Shown in pieces: positions 20,686 through 32,133 of a stretch of DNA of 64,000 nucleotides (position 1 is the stretch's first letter; each line of letters begins with the position of its first letter). Location of the stretch: contig NC_092317.1 in the NCBI RefSeq assembly GCF_036785885.1, positions 9,860,501-9,924,500 on the forward strand, in the 5' to 3' direction. A program made the position numbers and the translations under genes. Source of the stretch: Coffea arabica. Its lineage: Eukaryota > Streptophyta > Magnoliopsida > Gentianales > Rubiaceae. The notes beneath the pieces were generated by a model that ran no database searches, was not told the DNA's origin, and saw only the letters and a program-made list of their open reading frames with translations.

Positions 20686-22700
20686 TTTTTAGTGGTATCA
20701 AAGCTTAGGTTTTATGATCTGGAAGTGTGAGAAATGATGTGTGGATATTAATGATCTTGGAGATGGAAAGGAGATGCAAAACAGATCAAGAGATTCCTAT
20801 GATATTTAGTGGTATTATAGCTCAAGTTGTGATAGAATGAAGTAGGTGTAAAGATACTGGAGATATTTGTGATTTTGAGAATTGGAATGAAATGGATAAG
20901 GGATTAAAAGAAAATTAGTGACTCCATAACATTTAATGGTATTAGAATTTTAGGTTACGAATTTACTGGAATGACCTCAGGTATTGAGATGGTGATTACT
21001 TTTAGTAAGTAAGTGGTGACTAAATGTATATGTTAAGTTGAAAAGGTAACCAAGCCCACTTGCCAAATATGATTGACACTTACAAAAAATAATAATAATA
21101 ATAAAAGGGTATTTAGGGTGTTCTTTTTGTAAGTTTTGATCTCTATAGTACATTTGAAGTTTATCATTTACATGTCAGATTTATGGATGATCTTATGTCT
21201 AGTTGAAGTCTAGTAAAGAGAAAACTGAAAATATTGAGGAAATTAGAGTGCACAACGAGAGTATAAATGATCAACAATATGATGTCATCGAATGCAAGCA
21301 ATATACGTTGGATCTTGGAATTTTGTTGACTTATTTTGAGGTTTACGATAATTAGATCTAATGCTCAAGACATTTATTAAATTAGTTGATATTATTAGTT
21401 CTGGTATTATTACATCATGATCAGGCAAGACATATTTTATAAATTTCTTACAGTATATAACTTTACATAATTTTTACCTAAAAATGAATAAACGGTGAAA
21501 CCAAAATTTTATTTGCACAAATAGTTTTTAATCAGAATTTTTAAATATGTACCTTTACCTTACAGTTGCTTGGTAAGTTTAGTTTATAAATATATATGTA
21601 TATATATCTATAAGAAAAAAATAAATACATTGAATAATTATATCCTACAATCTTGTGCAAAATGTTTTTTTTATACTCACCCAATCTCAAAAGAGCTTTA
21701 GATATATGTATTCTACAAAAAAAAAATTTATCGTATAGAAAAATCTAACAATAATTCTTGATAAATTCTCTTTGTACTCTAAGTTCTAATAGTATTAGAA
21801 GTACAATTAGTTGACTTATGTTTCAAACACTGGTAGGCTTCTAAACTTGTGTGAGTTTGAAATTCTATGCATAGATAATACTTTACCAAGGTTATGATAA
21901 AATTATTAATCTCCTATATGAGAATTTGGTGATAATTTTTGTACAAAATTTTCTATATTTTTGTATGACCAAGAAGTTTGTGAAATGATATTTGAGATAT
22001 TAATGTTTTCAGAAATTGAATTGAGTTAGGAAAAAGAAAATGACCAAAGGAAATAAGATTCCCATGGCATTTAGTGGTAAATAACTCAAGTTATAGGATC
22101 TGGAAATAGGAGTGATGCTATTTGAGGTATTATTGATCTTTTTGGAATTTGAAATGAGGTAAATATGAGATTTGAGGGAAGTAAAGGATTTGCATCACCA
22201 ATTACAAATACAGTGGGCAAGAACCCATATATCGAGATAAGGACTACTTTTGCGATAGTGGATAAGTAAGTTGTGATAGAATGTGTGACAAAAGAAGAAA
22301 TGGTACTGTTAGTGTTTATGGCATCCTTTCTATAGGTTGATCTCTATAGAGCGGTATAAGTCGATATTTAAAATGTTGGATTTGTGAGAGATATTATGTT
22401 CGTCTGCGCTATATAACTATGAAGATGGGAGGTATAAGGAAAAATAAGAGTGCGTAGCAGAAGCTTGATGGAATTAAATAAGGAAATCCAATTTAGACAT
22501 TATAGGAATAATCTCCAAGATGTATTGCAAGAACATTGGGAATTTTGTTAACTTATTTTGATGTTTATATCTTGTAGGTTTCGAGATGTTTATATTTTGT
22601 TAACTTATTTAAAAGGGGGAGAGAATGTGATATCTTGTCTAAAAATGAATTATGAAAGTAGTGTCGAATTAGGACCCTAAATTCACGTTTAGATTTTAGT
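20686..22700 (+). other. Leader-like interior of the Tekay-type element
   Basis: No coding frame is present. The primer-site neighbourhood is iterated in degenerate form: TTTAGTGGTATCAAAGC (20690), TTTAGTGGTATTATAGC (about 20808), TTTAATGGTATTAGA (about 20932) and TTTAGTGGTAAATAACTC (about 22069). Each is followed by related text such as GATCTGGAA..TG..GATATT. The stretch 21180-22020 between them is unassigned AT-rich sequence. Confidence 0.5.
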
Positions 22701-22729
22701 CGACCTATCAAGAGATTATGGAGACTGAT

Positions 22730-23512
22730 ACCTAAGACTAAATACCGTCTTCCACCCTCAGATGATGGACAGTCGGAAAAGACCATACAAACTCTGGAAG
22801 ACATGCTCCGAGCCTGTGCACTAGACTTCGCAGATAGTTGGGATAGGTTGGTGAAACTAATGGAGTTCTCGTACAATAATAGCTATCATAGCAGTATAGG
22901 TATGGCACCGTTTGAAGCGTTGTATGGACGAAAGTGTAGATCCCCCTTATATTGGGATGAAATAGGTGAGAAACTGATCACTGGCCCTGATTTGGTGGAA
23001 CGAACTTTGGAGAAAATTAAGATTATTCGGAAAAGATTAAAAGTAGCTCAGGACCAAAACAAGAGTTGGGCGGATTCAAAAAGGAGACCTTTGCAGTTCC
23101 AACAGGGAGAAAAGGTATATTTGAAAGTATCCCTTACCAAGGGAGTGTTGGGATTTGGACGAAGTGGTAAGTTAAGTCCGAGGTATGTAGGACCTTACGA
23201 AATACTGGATAGAATTAGACCTCTAGTGTATCGACTGGCTCTCCCACCTGTTTTGTCAAGGATACATAATGTTTTTCATGTCTCCCAACTGAGGAGGTAT
23301 GTATCAAACCCGAGCCATATTTTGGAGGACTAGCCCGTCGAGGTGAGGGAGAACTTATCAGTGGAGGAAGTTCCTTTAAGAATCATGGATCGGAAGGACC
23401 ACACCCTATGTCAAGGTGCAATGGACGAATCATACACCACGAGAGGAAACGTGGGAGTTAGAAGAGGACATGCGGAATAGATACCCATATCTTTTTGATC
23501 AAGGTACGTAAG
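22730..23512 (+). pseudogene. Integrase C-terminus and chromodomain remnant
   Basis: The open part, 22803-23333 (176 aa), is the end of a chromovirus integrase: LEDMLRACALDF, YNNSYHSSIGMAPFEALYG, GRKCRSPLYWDE and the C-terminal VFHVSQLRRYV. Just upstream the frame still reads DGQSEKTIQTLEDM, the tail of the catalytic core, after which homology stops abruptly. After the stop at 23333 a frame-shifted chromodomain is recognisable (VKVQWTNHTPREETWELEEDM, ending near 23512), as in Tekay/Del elements. The catalytic DDE residues are gone, so it cannot integrate. Confidence 0.85.
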
Positions 23513-23547
23513 TTTCAAGAACGAAACTTTTTGTAAGCGGGGTAGAA

Positions 23548-26435
23548 TGTAAAACCCACAATTTTTGGCACCGATTTTTGTTATTTTATTTTCCCAAGTA
23601 ATTAAAAAGATAAAATTACTAGATAAAATAAAATAAAATAAAATAACTATAGGATGAGATAAGGGTTCCTAATAAACTGAAACTCTTACCCAAACCACCT
23701 ACTAGTAGGTAGTGCTAGGTTTAGGATTTTATTGAAACCTTAACAAGAAAAATAACACCCTCCTTGCCTTTCTTTCGTCTGCCTCCCTAGAGCAAGAGCC
23801 ATCAGAGAATAAAGAAGGAGAAGCAGGCGACACCGTCAATCGATTAGACGACTAGGCACCTAAACCTGTAAGTCCCGAGTTCACGCAAAATTCCTCTTTT
23901 AAGTTTTAGTAGTTGAATTAATTGCCCTAGAAATTTTACGAATATGGATTGTTGCTATATATATGTAGATATATATATTTTTAGGAAAATTCATAGGTGC
24001 ATCCGAATGAATAGGGTGTTAGATTTGAATCTGTGAGTAAATAGGTTGCCCAAATCTGGTGCAAGAAAAACAAAAACAAAAACAAAAACAAAAAAAAAGG
24101 GAAGAGAAGAGCAGCGGCTGCTGCCGTTGCTTTGTTTTGGCTAGGCGTTGCAGCAACACCGCACACACAAAAAGGGAAGAGTGGGGGGCTGCCATCTCTG
24201 GCGGCAGAGAAAGAATTTGCAAAAGTTGGCATTTCGGCCAACCCAACACCGAAGCAAAAAAAAAAAAAAATTGAAGAGGATGTCGCCAGCACTTGCTGGC
24301 AACAATGAACAAAAGTCATGGTTGGCCTTTTGGCCAACCAATGGAAGCAAAGGGTCGCCAGCAAGTCTGGCGACCATGGTCAGACAACTGGTTGGCCTTT
24401 TGGCCAACCATGGGTTCAACCCGAGGACGGAGAAAATTTGGTAAATTATACAGGGGCCAAAATATAATATAAAATGTAGTAAATGTGTAATAAATTATAA
24501 ATTATAGTTTATCATGGGTATTAAAAATTCAGGACCCAATTTAAAATAATTGTTAGAATTGAAAGGTTAGTCATGTAAAATTATACTTAGTTAATTACGT
24601 ATAGGATACTTAAATGAAAATCTAAAAACATTGTAATTTAGTCGTATTAAGCCAAATTGGACAAGGTGAGATAAGTTTTAAATGGTTAAACGAAATGCTT
24701 AAAATATTAATAATAATAATGCTGATAATAATACTAATAATAACACTAATGATAATAATCCTAGTAGTAAATAATAATGTTGACGATAACACTAATCATA
24801 ATGATAACAATAATAATGAATAATTATAAATTATAAATGTGTATAATAAGATAATAGTCAAGATAATAAACATGATTAGGAATAATTATTTTCTTTTAAA
24901 TTATAAAACTTTACAAAAAGGTGAACTTTCCAAATTAAGAAATTTTCTAAAAATAGAAACTTTCCAAAAATGGAAATTGTCCAATTTAGGGAAAATGCTG
25001 TTAGGGTTCATACAATGGTCTAGACACGAATCTTCGACTTACTTAGAGTTTGTATGTTATGTATTTATAGGAAATAACAACTAATTAGGAAGCCTATGCA
25101 TTTGATGGGTACGATACCAGTTTAAGAGACCTATGGTAGTTCCACTCGAGCAGCCAGACGAAGGTAGGTGGTACTTACCCTTTTGAGATTTCAAAGGTGC
25201 AAAAATGAAAGTTTTGTTTTCAATCTTGTTTTGTTGTGTTGACTCGAAACATATTTGATTAAATGTTTTACTTGGGTATTGATGAAGGTTATATTTTTAC
25301 TATACAAAAATGGACCATGTGACTTATTTGAAATGTTTTGAAATGTTATTATATACCAAACGAGTTGAATCTTTTATGAAATCAAAGATTTATGTATATG
25401 ACGTGTGGAATGAATTTTTGATAAGTAAAGCTCAAAACAGTCATGGAATAGACGGTAGGGGCTATAGTCTTGCTTAATCGTCATGGTAGCCTGGTATAAA
25501 ATCCGATCGATTGACAAGGTCATGGTAGCCTGGTATAGAGTCCGGCCGATTGACAAAACCATGGTAACCTGGTATAAAGTCCGGCCGATTGATCCATGTA
25601 TGAAAAGAGGCCAATCGGTAGTCATGAAACCTATTGGTTGCCCACCTAGAAGGGGTTTAATCTCTAGGCTGAGTATTCAGTAGCCGATCATCACATGTAC
25701 TTGTTATGAGCTAATATGAAATGATTTATGAGCTAATATGAAATGATTTATGAGTTGATATGGAAGAATTTATGAACTGATCTAAAATGAGACCTATGAA
25801 CCGATTTGTGAATTGATTTATGAGTGGATATGAAGAGACTTGTGAATTGAGATGAAATGATTTATGACTTATGATTTTCCATATTCATTTATCAATAGGG
25901 TGCTTTTAAATTGCTTGCCACTTGTTACTACTGATTGCTTTATAAACGACGTTACTTTCAAAATTATGGATGTGATTGATACGCAAATGATTTGCTATGT
26001 ATCTTTATGTATGTATCTATAAAATTACGAGTACATGGTCCAACAGAGGGGTAGTTATTACCTACTGGGCGATTTGTCGCTCAACCCACTTTTTACCATC
26101 CTTGCAGATTCTGAAGAGTATGAGTTGGTTTACGTAGAAGACCCTGAGGACGACTTTCATTAGCTTTAAGTGAATAGAAGTTGACAGGCTAGCTACTTCT
26201 AGTTGTTAGTCTTATTTATTTTCGATTCCGCTATTTCCATTAGAAAATAAATGTACGAACATATTGGATATTCGTAGACTACTTTTTTATGAGATTTGTA
26301 CCGCACTTTATTTTAGTTATATTATTTCGTACTTTTGAAGTTTAGACTAGTTAAATGATGCCTTGTATTCTTAAGCGGGATTTGAGAATACGGCGGATGT
26401 CATGTGACGGGCACGTGCGGGCTCGGGGCGTGACA
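23548..26435 (+). repeat. Right LTR of the Tekay-type element
   Basis: 2888 bp starting TGTAAAACCCACAA and ending CGTGACA. It lacks the MITE present in the left LTR and has three 39-bp units (25482-25594). Several percent of scattered differences from the left LTR by eye make it older than the other two LTR elements in the window. Confidence 0.85.
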
Positions 26436-27014
26436 TGAACTATCATCCGAAAGAATATACAACTCAAACTATTAATATTAAGTTATAATTCAAAAAGATA
26501 TACAGAAGCTAAAATGAATTTGGCTTAATGCCATTTCTCACCAGGTAATTTAATATTTTGTCCTTCCTTCCATGTGATCGTGGGGGAGGTTTAAGCTTCA
26601 AAGGTCAAAGCTCAAAACTCCAAGTTGATTGACTATTTCAAAATTTCAATTGCATGCTTTGCATATCGATGCAGATCAAATCTATTTTTTTCTGCAATTA
26701 AAGGTAGAATATCATTCGACTATTACCATTATCATCAGCAGATAACATTCTGATAAGCATTGCTTTGTTAATTGTGCTACCACAACTGAGGATAATGCTA
26801 ATTGGTGTATACAATCAATGCTTCATGCCTCCTCAATAAAACTAGTTACAGGGGGGAGATGGGAGCAAAGAGCAAATAACAGAAATTTATTGTGGTACCT
26901 AAGGATAAATTAATATACCAAACATCAATATTAGATATCCACTGGCTGGATCTTTACTGAATAAATCAGTATAAGGTCCATATTTATACTGGAAAGGATA
27001 GGTAAAGAGGGTGT
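26436..27014. other. 3' flank of the interrupted P450 locus
   Basis: No gene is visible. The last 70 bp include the motif ATCAGTATAAGGTCCA, shared with the 3' side of the pseudogene at 15790, so this is probably the 3' UTR of the P450. Confidence 0.5.
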
Positions 27015-27505
27015 CTAACCAGAATGTGGAATAGCAACTGCAAACAGAGGATTTTTTCTATGGATAGTGAGACCAGTGGATTCAGACTTGTCCAAATCCT
27101 TTGGTTCAATTCCATCAGGCAATGCAAAATCAAACTTGTGTACCAATTTTGCTAACTCGTTAACGGCCACAGCAAAGGTAGTACCCGGGCAACCCCTTCT
27201 TCCAGCTCCAAATGGAATTAACTCAAAGTTAAAACCTCGAAAATCGATTGTACTGTTCAAGAACCTCTCTGGCTGAAATTCTTCAGGCTGATTCCAAAGC
27301 GATGGATCTCGTGCAATCGCCCAAGCGTTCACCATTACTCGTGTCCCTGCCGGTATATCATACCCCATAAGTTTAACGTGTTGTGTTGATTCTCGAGGAA
27401 CGAGTAGTGGGATTGGCGTATGAAGTCGTAAAGTCTCCTTGATCACTGCTTTTAAGTAGTCCATTTTGTCTAGATCATCCTCAGTGATTTCTGGTTTTCC
27501 TTGAG

Positions 27506-28970
27506 TGATAGGGTGTTAATTGCTAGTAATTTTGTTGTTAATTTCCCCTTTTATTCTTGCCAAATATTGTTTTAATTATTAATATTTACTTATATTTGGT
27601 ATTGGAACTTAATTTCAGGAACAAAACAGAAAATTACCAAAAAGGAGGGACTTTTATGGGAAATGGAGACTTCTAAGGACCTTGGACTCTTGAATTGGTG
27701 GGGACCACAAGCTAGTGAAAGGCATTTAGTCATTTTGGCCTTTCAAAGAAAGCAACGTAGAGAGACTTGGACCAAGAAGTAATTTGGAGGCTTTGTCCAC
27801 ATGTGTGGGAACCACAGGAAATAGCTTTTAGGCTTCTTTCTTTTGGCTTTTTAAGGGAAGACGTACAGAAGCAAAAGGAGATCTTTTTTTTTTAGACGGC
27901 TCTAGTTTAGCTTTCAGGATAGCTTTAGTTTTTCTTTCTTCTCACTGGCCTCTGACACACGCCAGGTGTTTGACAATATTCCCCAACGGAAAAAACACCA
28001 TTTATCCCTTGTTTTCTGGTAAAAAACCGCAATGCCTTTGCAATCCATTAATTCGTGTGGTGATTTAATTATGCGGCGTGGTTAAGCCTTCCTTCTAGCC
28101 GAGGGATCAACTGACGAATTGGTTCAACGTTTACTGTGAGATCTAAACCGTTTTTAATTATTTTCTTCATTTATTGGTATTTATATGTTCCCTGATTTTA
28201 ATTGTTATAGCCTTATGTATGATTGATTAGTGCGCAATAATTGATTATTCACGTAGGCTATTTTGCTAAATAGAGGTAATTGAATCCGTAATTGTTCGTT
28301 ATCTCTACCTTAGTAGCAACTGGCGTAATTGGGATTATGTCAGGGGAGCATACGATCTAGCTTAAACAAACCCTCGTAGCGTGTTTGTTAGTTAGGATTG
28401 GGCCTTTCTAATTATTAATGCAATCTAGAAATTAAATCCTACGGTCGTACCTAGGATTGTTTTTGGGTTAGAGAAATAGCTAACGGTCGTACCTTAGCTA
28501 TCGATAAATTAAGGAAGGGTTGGTTGTTTAGCGCGTGCGAGACAACTATAACCAATCTATTAATAAATATTGGAATTATCTGTGATTCGATGATCAGTGC
28601 ATGAACCATTTCTAAAGTGTACCCTTGGCTAGAGTTTCTCCAATTATTTCTTCAAATTAATTATTTTCTGCAGTTACTTTATTTTTAGCATTTAATCGTG
28701 AAAACCCCCATTTGTCTTGATTCGAAAAGGAATAAATTTCTCTCCAGTCCCTGAGGAGACGACCCTACTTACCACTGTCTACTAGTTAGTGAATTCAGTT
28801 AAATAATTAATTCAAGTATATCGGATTAAGCAAATTCTTCGGGAATAGGGTGAATCAAGTAACCCATTGCACACCTAGAGTCCCTGCTCCAGTACTAGAA
28901 TTGATTATTGACTGCTTCAGGTGGTAGTTAGGTTTTATTTATTATTATTGCACAGGTTCGGCACCTGTCA
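27506..28970 (+). repeat. Left LTR of the Athila element
   Basis: 1465 bp, starting TGATAGGGTGTTAATTG and ending GGTTCGGCACCTGTCA. It has the family signature TCTCCAGTCCCTGAGGAGACG near its 3' part, also seen (inverted and diverged) in the solo LTR at 45674-46999. Confidence 0.95.
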
Positions 28971-28975
28971 ATTTT

Positions 28976-28993
28976 TGGCGCCGTTGCCGGGGA
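28976..28993 (+). promoter_or_regulatory. Primer binding site, tRNA-Asp type (Athila)
   Basis: TGGCGCCGTTGCCGGGGA lies 5 nt after the left LTR and is complementary to the tRNA-Asp 3' end as known for Athila-type elements. The identical 18-mer occurs at 56968-56985 in the gag-only element. Confidence 0.85.
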
Positions 28994-29082
28994 CTGGCGT
29001 CTGAATTATTTGTTTCTTTTTGAATTCAGTTTTTTTTATTTATTTTGTTTTATTTTATTTTTCTTGATATTTTTGCTAGTTT

Positions 29083-32000
29083 ATGCCCCGTTCTTCTCGC
29101 ACAGGTGAATTGATATACGATCCTGGGGTTGAGAAGGCAGCGCGTAGGCGAAGACAAGAACCCAATAGACGAAAAGAAGGGCACTTATCTTGTGCAAACG
29201 AGTCAGTAGAAGACGAATTTAGCATGGCCAACACCCAGACATTAAGGGAGCTGGCTACCACAGACCTGACTCATCAGCCCTTGTGCATCACGTTCCCAAC
29301 TCTGGCTGAAAATACTTCTTTCGAGCTGAAATTGGGGTTGATTCAGCTCCTGCCTTCGTTCCATGGTCTTTCTGGTGAAGAACCCCACAAACATGTCAAG
29401 GAATTCGAAATAGTTTGCTCTAGCATGAAACCTCCTGGGGTCACTGAGGAGCAAATAAGACTGAGAGCCTTCCCCTTCTCTCTCAAGGATGCAGCGAAGG
29501 ATTGGCTATACTACCTACCTGCAGGTAGTATCACCACGTGGGCACAATTGAAAAAGAAATTCCTCGAAAAATTTTTCCCTGCATCCCGGGTTGCGAGTTT
29601 GAGGAAGGAGATTTGCAGCATCAAGCAGTACTCCGGGGAGTCCTTGTACAACTATTGGGAAAGGTTCAACAAGTTGTGCACTAGATGTCCACAGCATCAA
29701 ATTAGTGAACAATTGTTGATCCAGTATTTCTATGAAGGGCTCCAGTCAACTGACAGGAGTATTATTGACGCTGTGAGTGGAGGAGCCCTGGCAAATAAAA
29801 CACCGAGAGAGGCATGGGAGCTCATTGAAGCCATGGCAGAGAACTCTCAGCAGTTTGGCTACCGTGAGAGTAACCCCCCTCGAAGGGTTAACGAGGTAGA
29901 AACGTCATCCATACAGCAGCAACTGTCAGAGTTGACGTCTGCTGTCAGGCAATTAGCCATGAGGGACACACCGCGAGCGAAGGTGTGTGGCATCTGCACT
30001 AGCATGGATCACTGCACGGACACGTGCCCCATTTTGCAAGAGGACGGGACGGAACATGTAAACATGGCCGGAGGCGTGCTCGCGCCCCGCAGGCAGTATG
30101 ACCCGTATTCCAACACATACAACCCCGGTTGGAGAGACCATCCCAATTTCAGTTATGGGAACCGACCGCAAAATTCACTCTCAAATCGCCCACCAGGGTT
30201 TCAGCAACCATGGCAGCAAAAGTCTCAACCTTTGTCCGCAAATTCAAGTAGCTCTCTGGAGGATATTGTCAAGAGTCTGGCTACGACTACCGCCCAGATC
30301 CAGCAAGAGACTAGACAGCTCCAGCAGGAGACTAGGTCATTGACCACGAATATGGCTCAACTCCAGCAAGAAACTAGAGCCTTAACCCTGAGCACCACGC
30401 AGTTCCAGCAGGACACCAGAGCAGGCATGAAGGATATGGATGCTCGAATAAGCCAATTGGCCACTGCGATAAATCGCCTGGAGTCCCACGCTCATGGAAA
30501 ATTGCCATCTCAACCCGAGGTGAATCCTAGGAATGTAAGTGCTATGACACTGAGGAGTGGCAAGGAACTGGAAGAGCCTAAAGTGAAAAATTCAAAAAGC
30601 AAAAGTGAGGAGGAGATAGAAAAGGAAATTGAAGAGGAAGGATGTATCCGAGAAGATCCTAAGGTAACCTTCACTTCTCCACCCACTACTACATCTAACT
30701 TACCTCCTTTTCCTTCCAGGTTAGCGAAGACAAGGAAAGTAGAGAAGGAAAAAGAACTTTTGGATGTGTTCAGGAAAGTAGAGATTAACATCCCCTTACT
30801 GGATGCAATCAAGCAGATACCGAAATATGCCAAATTTTTGAAGGACTTGTGCACCCACAAGAGGAAGCTAAGGGGAGATGAACGAGTGGCGGTGGGAGAA
30901 AACGTGTCAGCCATGCTCCAAAGGAAACTCTCGCCAAAATGTGGAGACCCAGGTATGTTCACCATTCCCTGCAAGATAGGAGGTGCCTCGATTAGGAAGG
31001 CAATGTTGGATTTAGGGGCGTCAATCAATGTAATGCCTAAAACAATTTATACGTCCCTTAATCTTGGTCCATTAAAAGGCACAGGCATTATAATCCAACT
31101 TGCAGACCGTACCAATGCTTACCCAAAAGGGTTAGTTGAAGATGTTTTGGTGCAGGTCAATGAGTTAGTTTTTCCTGTAGATTTCTATGTCCTAGACATG
31201 GGGGATGAAAGGGCACTAAATCCGTCTCCTATTTTGTTAGGTAGGCCATTTTTAAGCACTGTTAGGACGAAAATAGATGTAAATGAGGGTACTTTTTCGA
31301 TGGAGTTTGATGGAAAAATTGTAAATTTTAATATTTTTGATGCGATGAAGTACCCAGATGAGACTAACTCTGTTTATGCTTTAAGTGTTGTTGAGCCCCT
31401 TGTGCAGAAAATATTTGAATTGGATGGGGTTGATGCACTGACAGTGGCATTAGCCAAACATCTTGAGTTGGGAGCAACTCCTGATGTAGAATTGAGTGAT
31501 GAGTTATACCGGGCTGTTGGAGAACTGCATTCGCTCCCACCAATTTCTCCAAGGTATGAGCTTACTTCTGTCTTTGTACCAGAAACTCAGGCAAGGTTGT
31601 TGCCGTCTATTGTGCAGGCACCTGAATTGGAGCTCAAACCTCTCCCAAAGCATCTGAAGTATGCTTTTCTCGGGGACAAGGAGACACTGCCAGTCATCAT
31701 ATCTGCACATCTATCACCAAGGCAAGAAGACAACCTGATTCGTCTTCTTCGAGATCATAAGGAGGCGATTGGGTGGAGTGTAGCAGATATCAAACGAATT
31801 AGCCCCTCCTTATGCATGCATCGGATCCGGCTTGAGGATGATGCAAAGCCAGTTAGACAAGCGCAACGGAGATTGAACCCACTAATGATGGAAGTGGTGA
31901 AGAAGGAGATACTTAAACTCCTAGAGGTGGGGATCATCTTCGCCATCTCATATAGTCCTTGGGTGAGCCCCGTGCAAGTAATCTCGAAAAAGGCGGGAGT

Positions 32001-32133
32001 AACTGTTGAGGAGAACCAAGAGGGTGAGATGGTCCCGGTGAGGAAACCCACAGGATGGCGCCAGTGCATTGATTACCGGCGTCTGAATGCTGTGACAAAG
32101 AAGGACCACTTCCCTCTGTCTTTTATTGATTAG
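29083..32133 (+). CDS. Athila gag-protease-reverse transcriptase (N-terminal part of the polyprotein)
   Basis: 1016 codons from an ATG 89 nt after the primer site. Gag core at about residues 90-220 (words AFPFSLKDAAKDWL and SLYNYWERFNKL); CCHC knuckle CGICTSMDHCTDTC at about 302; a Q-rich heptad-like coiled coil QQETR repeated at about 400-450; retropepsin-like protease LDLGASINVMP at about 641 (DLGA instead of DSGA, common in this lineage); start of reverse transcriptase (YSPWVSPVQVISKK, then WRQCIDYRRLNAV). It ends at TAG 32131-32133 in HFPLSFID where relatives have Gln, in frame with the next block. Either a nonsense mutation or, less likely, a programmed stop. Confidence 0.93.
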   Translation: MPRSSRTGELIYDPGVEKAARRRRQEPNRRKEGHLSCANESVEDEFSMANTQTLRELATTDLTHQPLCITFPTLAENTSFELKLGLIQLLPSFHGLSGEEPHKHVKEFEIVCSSMKPPGVTEEQIRLRAFPFSLKDAAKDWLYYLPAGSITTWAQLKKKFLEKFFPASRVASLRKEICSIKQYSGESLYNYWERFNKLCTRCPQHQISEQLLIQYFYEGLQSTDRSIIDAVSGGALANKTPREAWELIEAMAENSQQFGYRESNPPRRVNEVETSSIQQQLSELTSAVRQLAMRDTPRAKVCGICTSMDHCTDTCPILQEDGTEHVNMAGGVLAPRRQYDPYSNTYNPGWRDHPNFSYGNRPQNSLSNRPPGFQQPWQQKSQPLSANSSSSLEDIVKSLATTTAQIQQETRQLQQETRSLTTNMAQLQQETRALTLSTTQFQQDTRAGMKDMDARISQLATAINRLESHAHGKLPSQPEVNPRNVSAMTLRSGKELEEPKVKNSKSKSEEEIEKEIEEEGCIREDPKVTFTSPPTTTSNLPPFPSRLAKTRKVEKEKELLDVFRKVEINIPLLDAIKQIPKYAKFLKDLCTHKRKLRGDERVAVGENVSAMLQRKLSPKCGDPGMFTIPCKIGGASIRKAMLDLGASINVMPKTIYTSLNLGPLKGTGIIIQLADRTNAYPKGLVEDVLVQVNELVFPVDFYVLDMGDERALNPSPILLGRPFLSTVRTKIDVNEGTFSMEFDGKIVNFNIFDAMKYPDETNSVYALSVVEPLVQKIFELDGVDALTVALAKHLELGATPDVELSDELYRAVGELHSLPPISPRYELTSVFVPETQARLLPSIVQAPELELKPLPKHLKYAFLGDKETLPVIISAHLSPRQEDNLIRLLRDHKEAIGWSVADIKRISPSLCMHRIRLEDDAKPVRQAQRRLNPLMMEVVKKEILKLLEVGIIFAISYSPWVSPVQVISKKAGVTVEENQEGEMVPVRKPTGWRQCIDYRRLNAVTKKDHFPLSFID

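Larger units (their letters stand above)
17552..26435 (+). mobile_element. Ty3/gypsy LTR element, Tekay/Del chromovirus type, internally deleted
   Basis: Two long LTRs (17552-20685 and 23548-26435) flank only 2.86 kb. The primer site TGGTATCAAAGC at 20693-20704 matches the initiator-Met tRNA type at 11 of 12 positions. A purine tract AAGCGGGGTAGAA precedes the right LTR. The interior keeps only the end of integrase and a decayed chromodomain; gag, protease, reverse transcriptase and RNase H are missing. The start of the left LTR is inferred from the length of the right one plus the extra MITE and repeat unit; the first 20 bp are diverged. The right LTR begins TGTAAAACCC and both end TGACA. 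No certain TSD was found. Confidence 0.85.
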
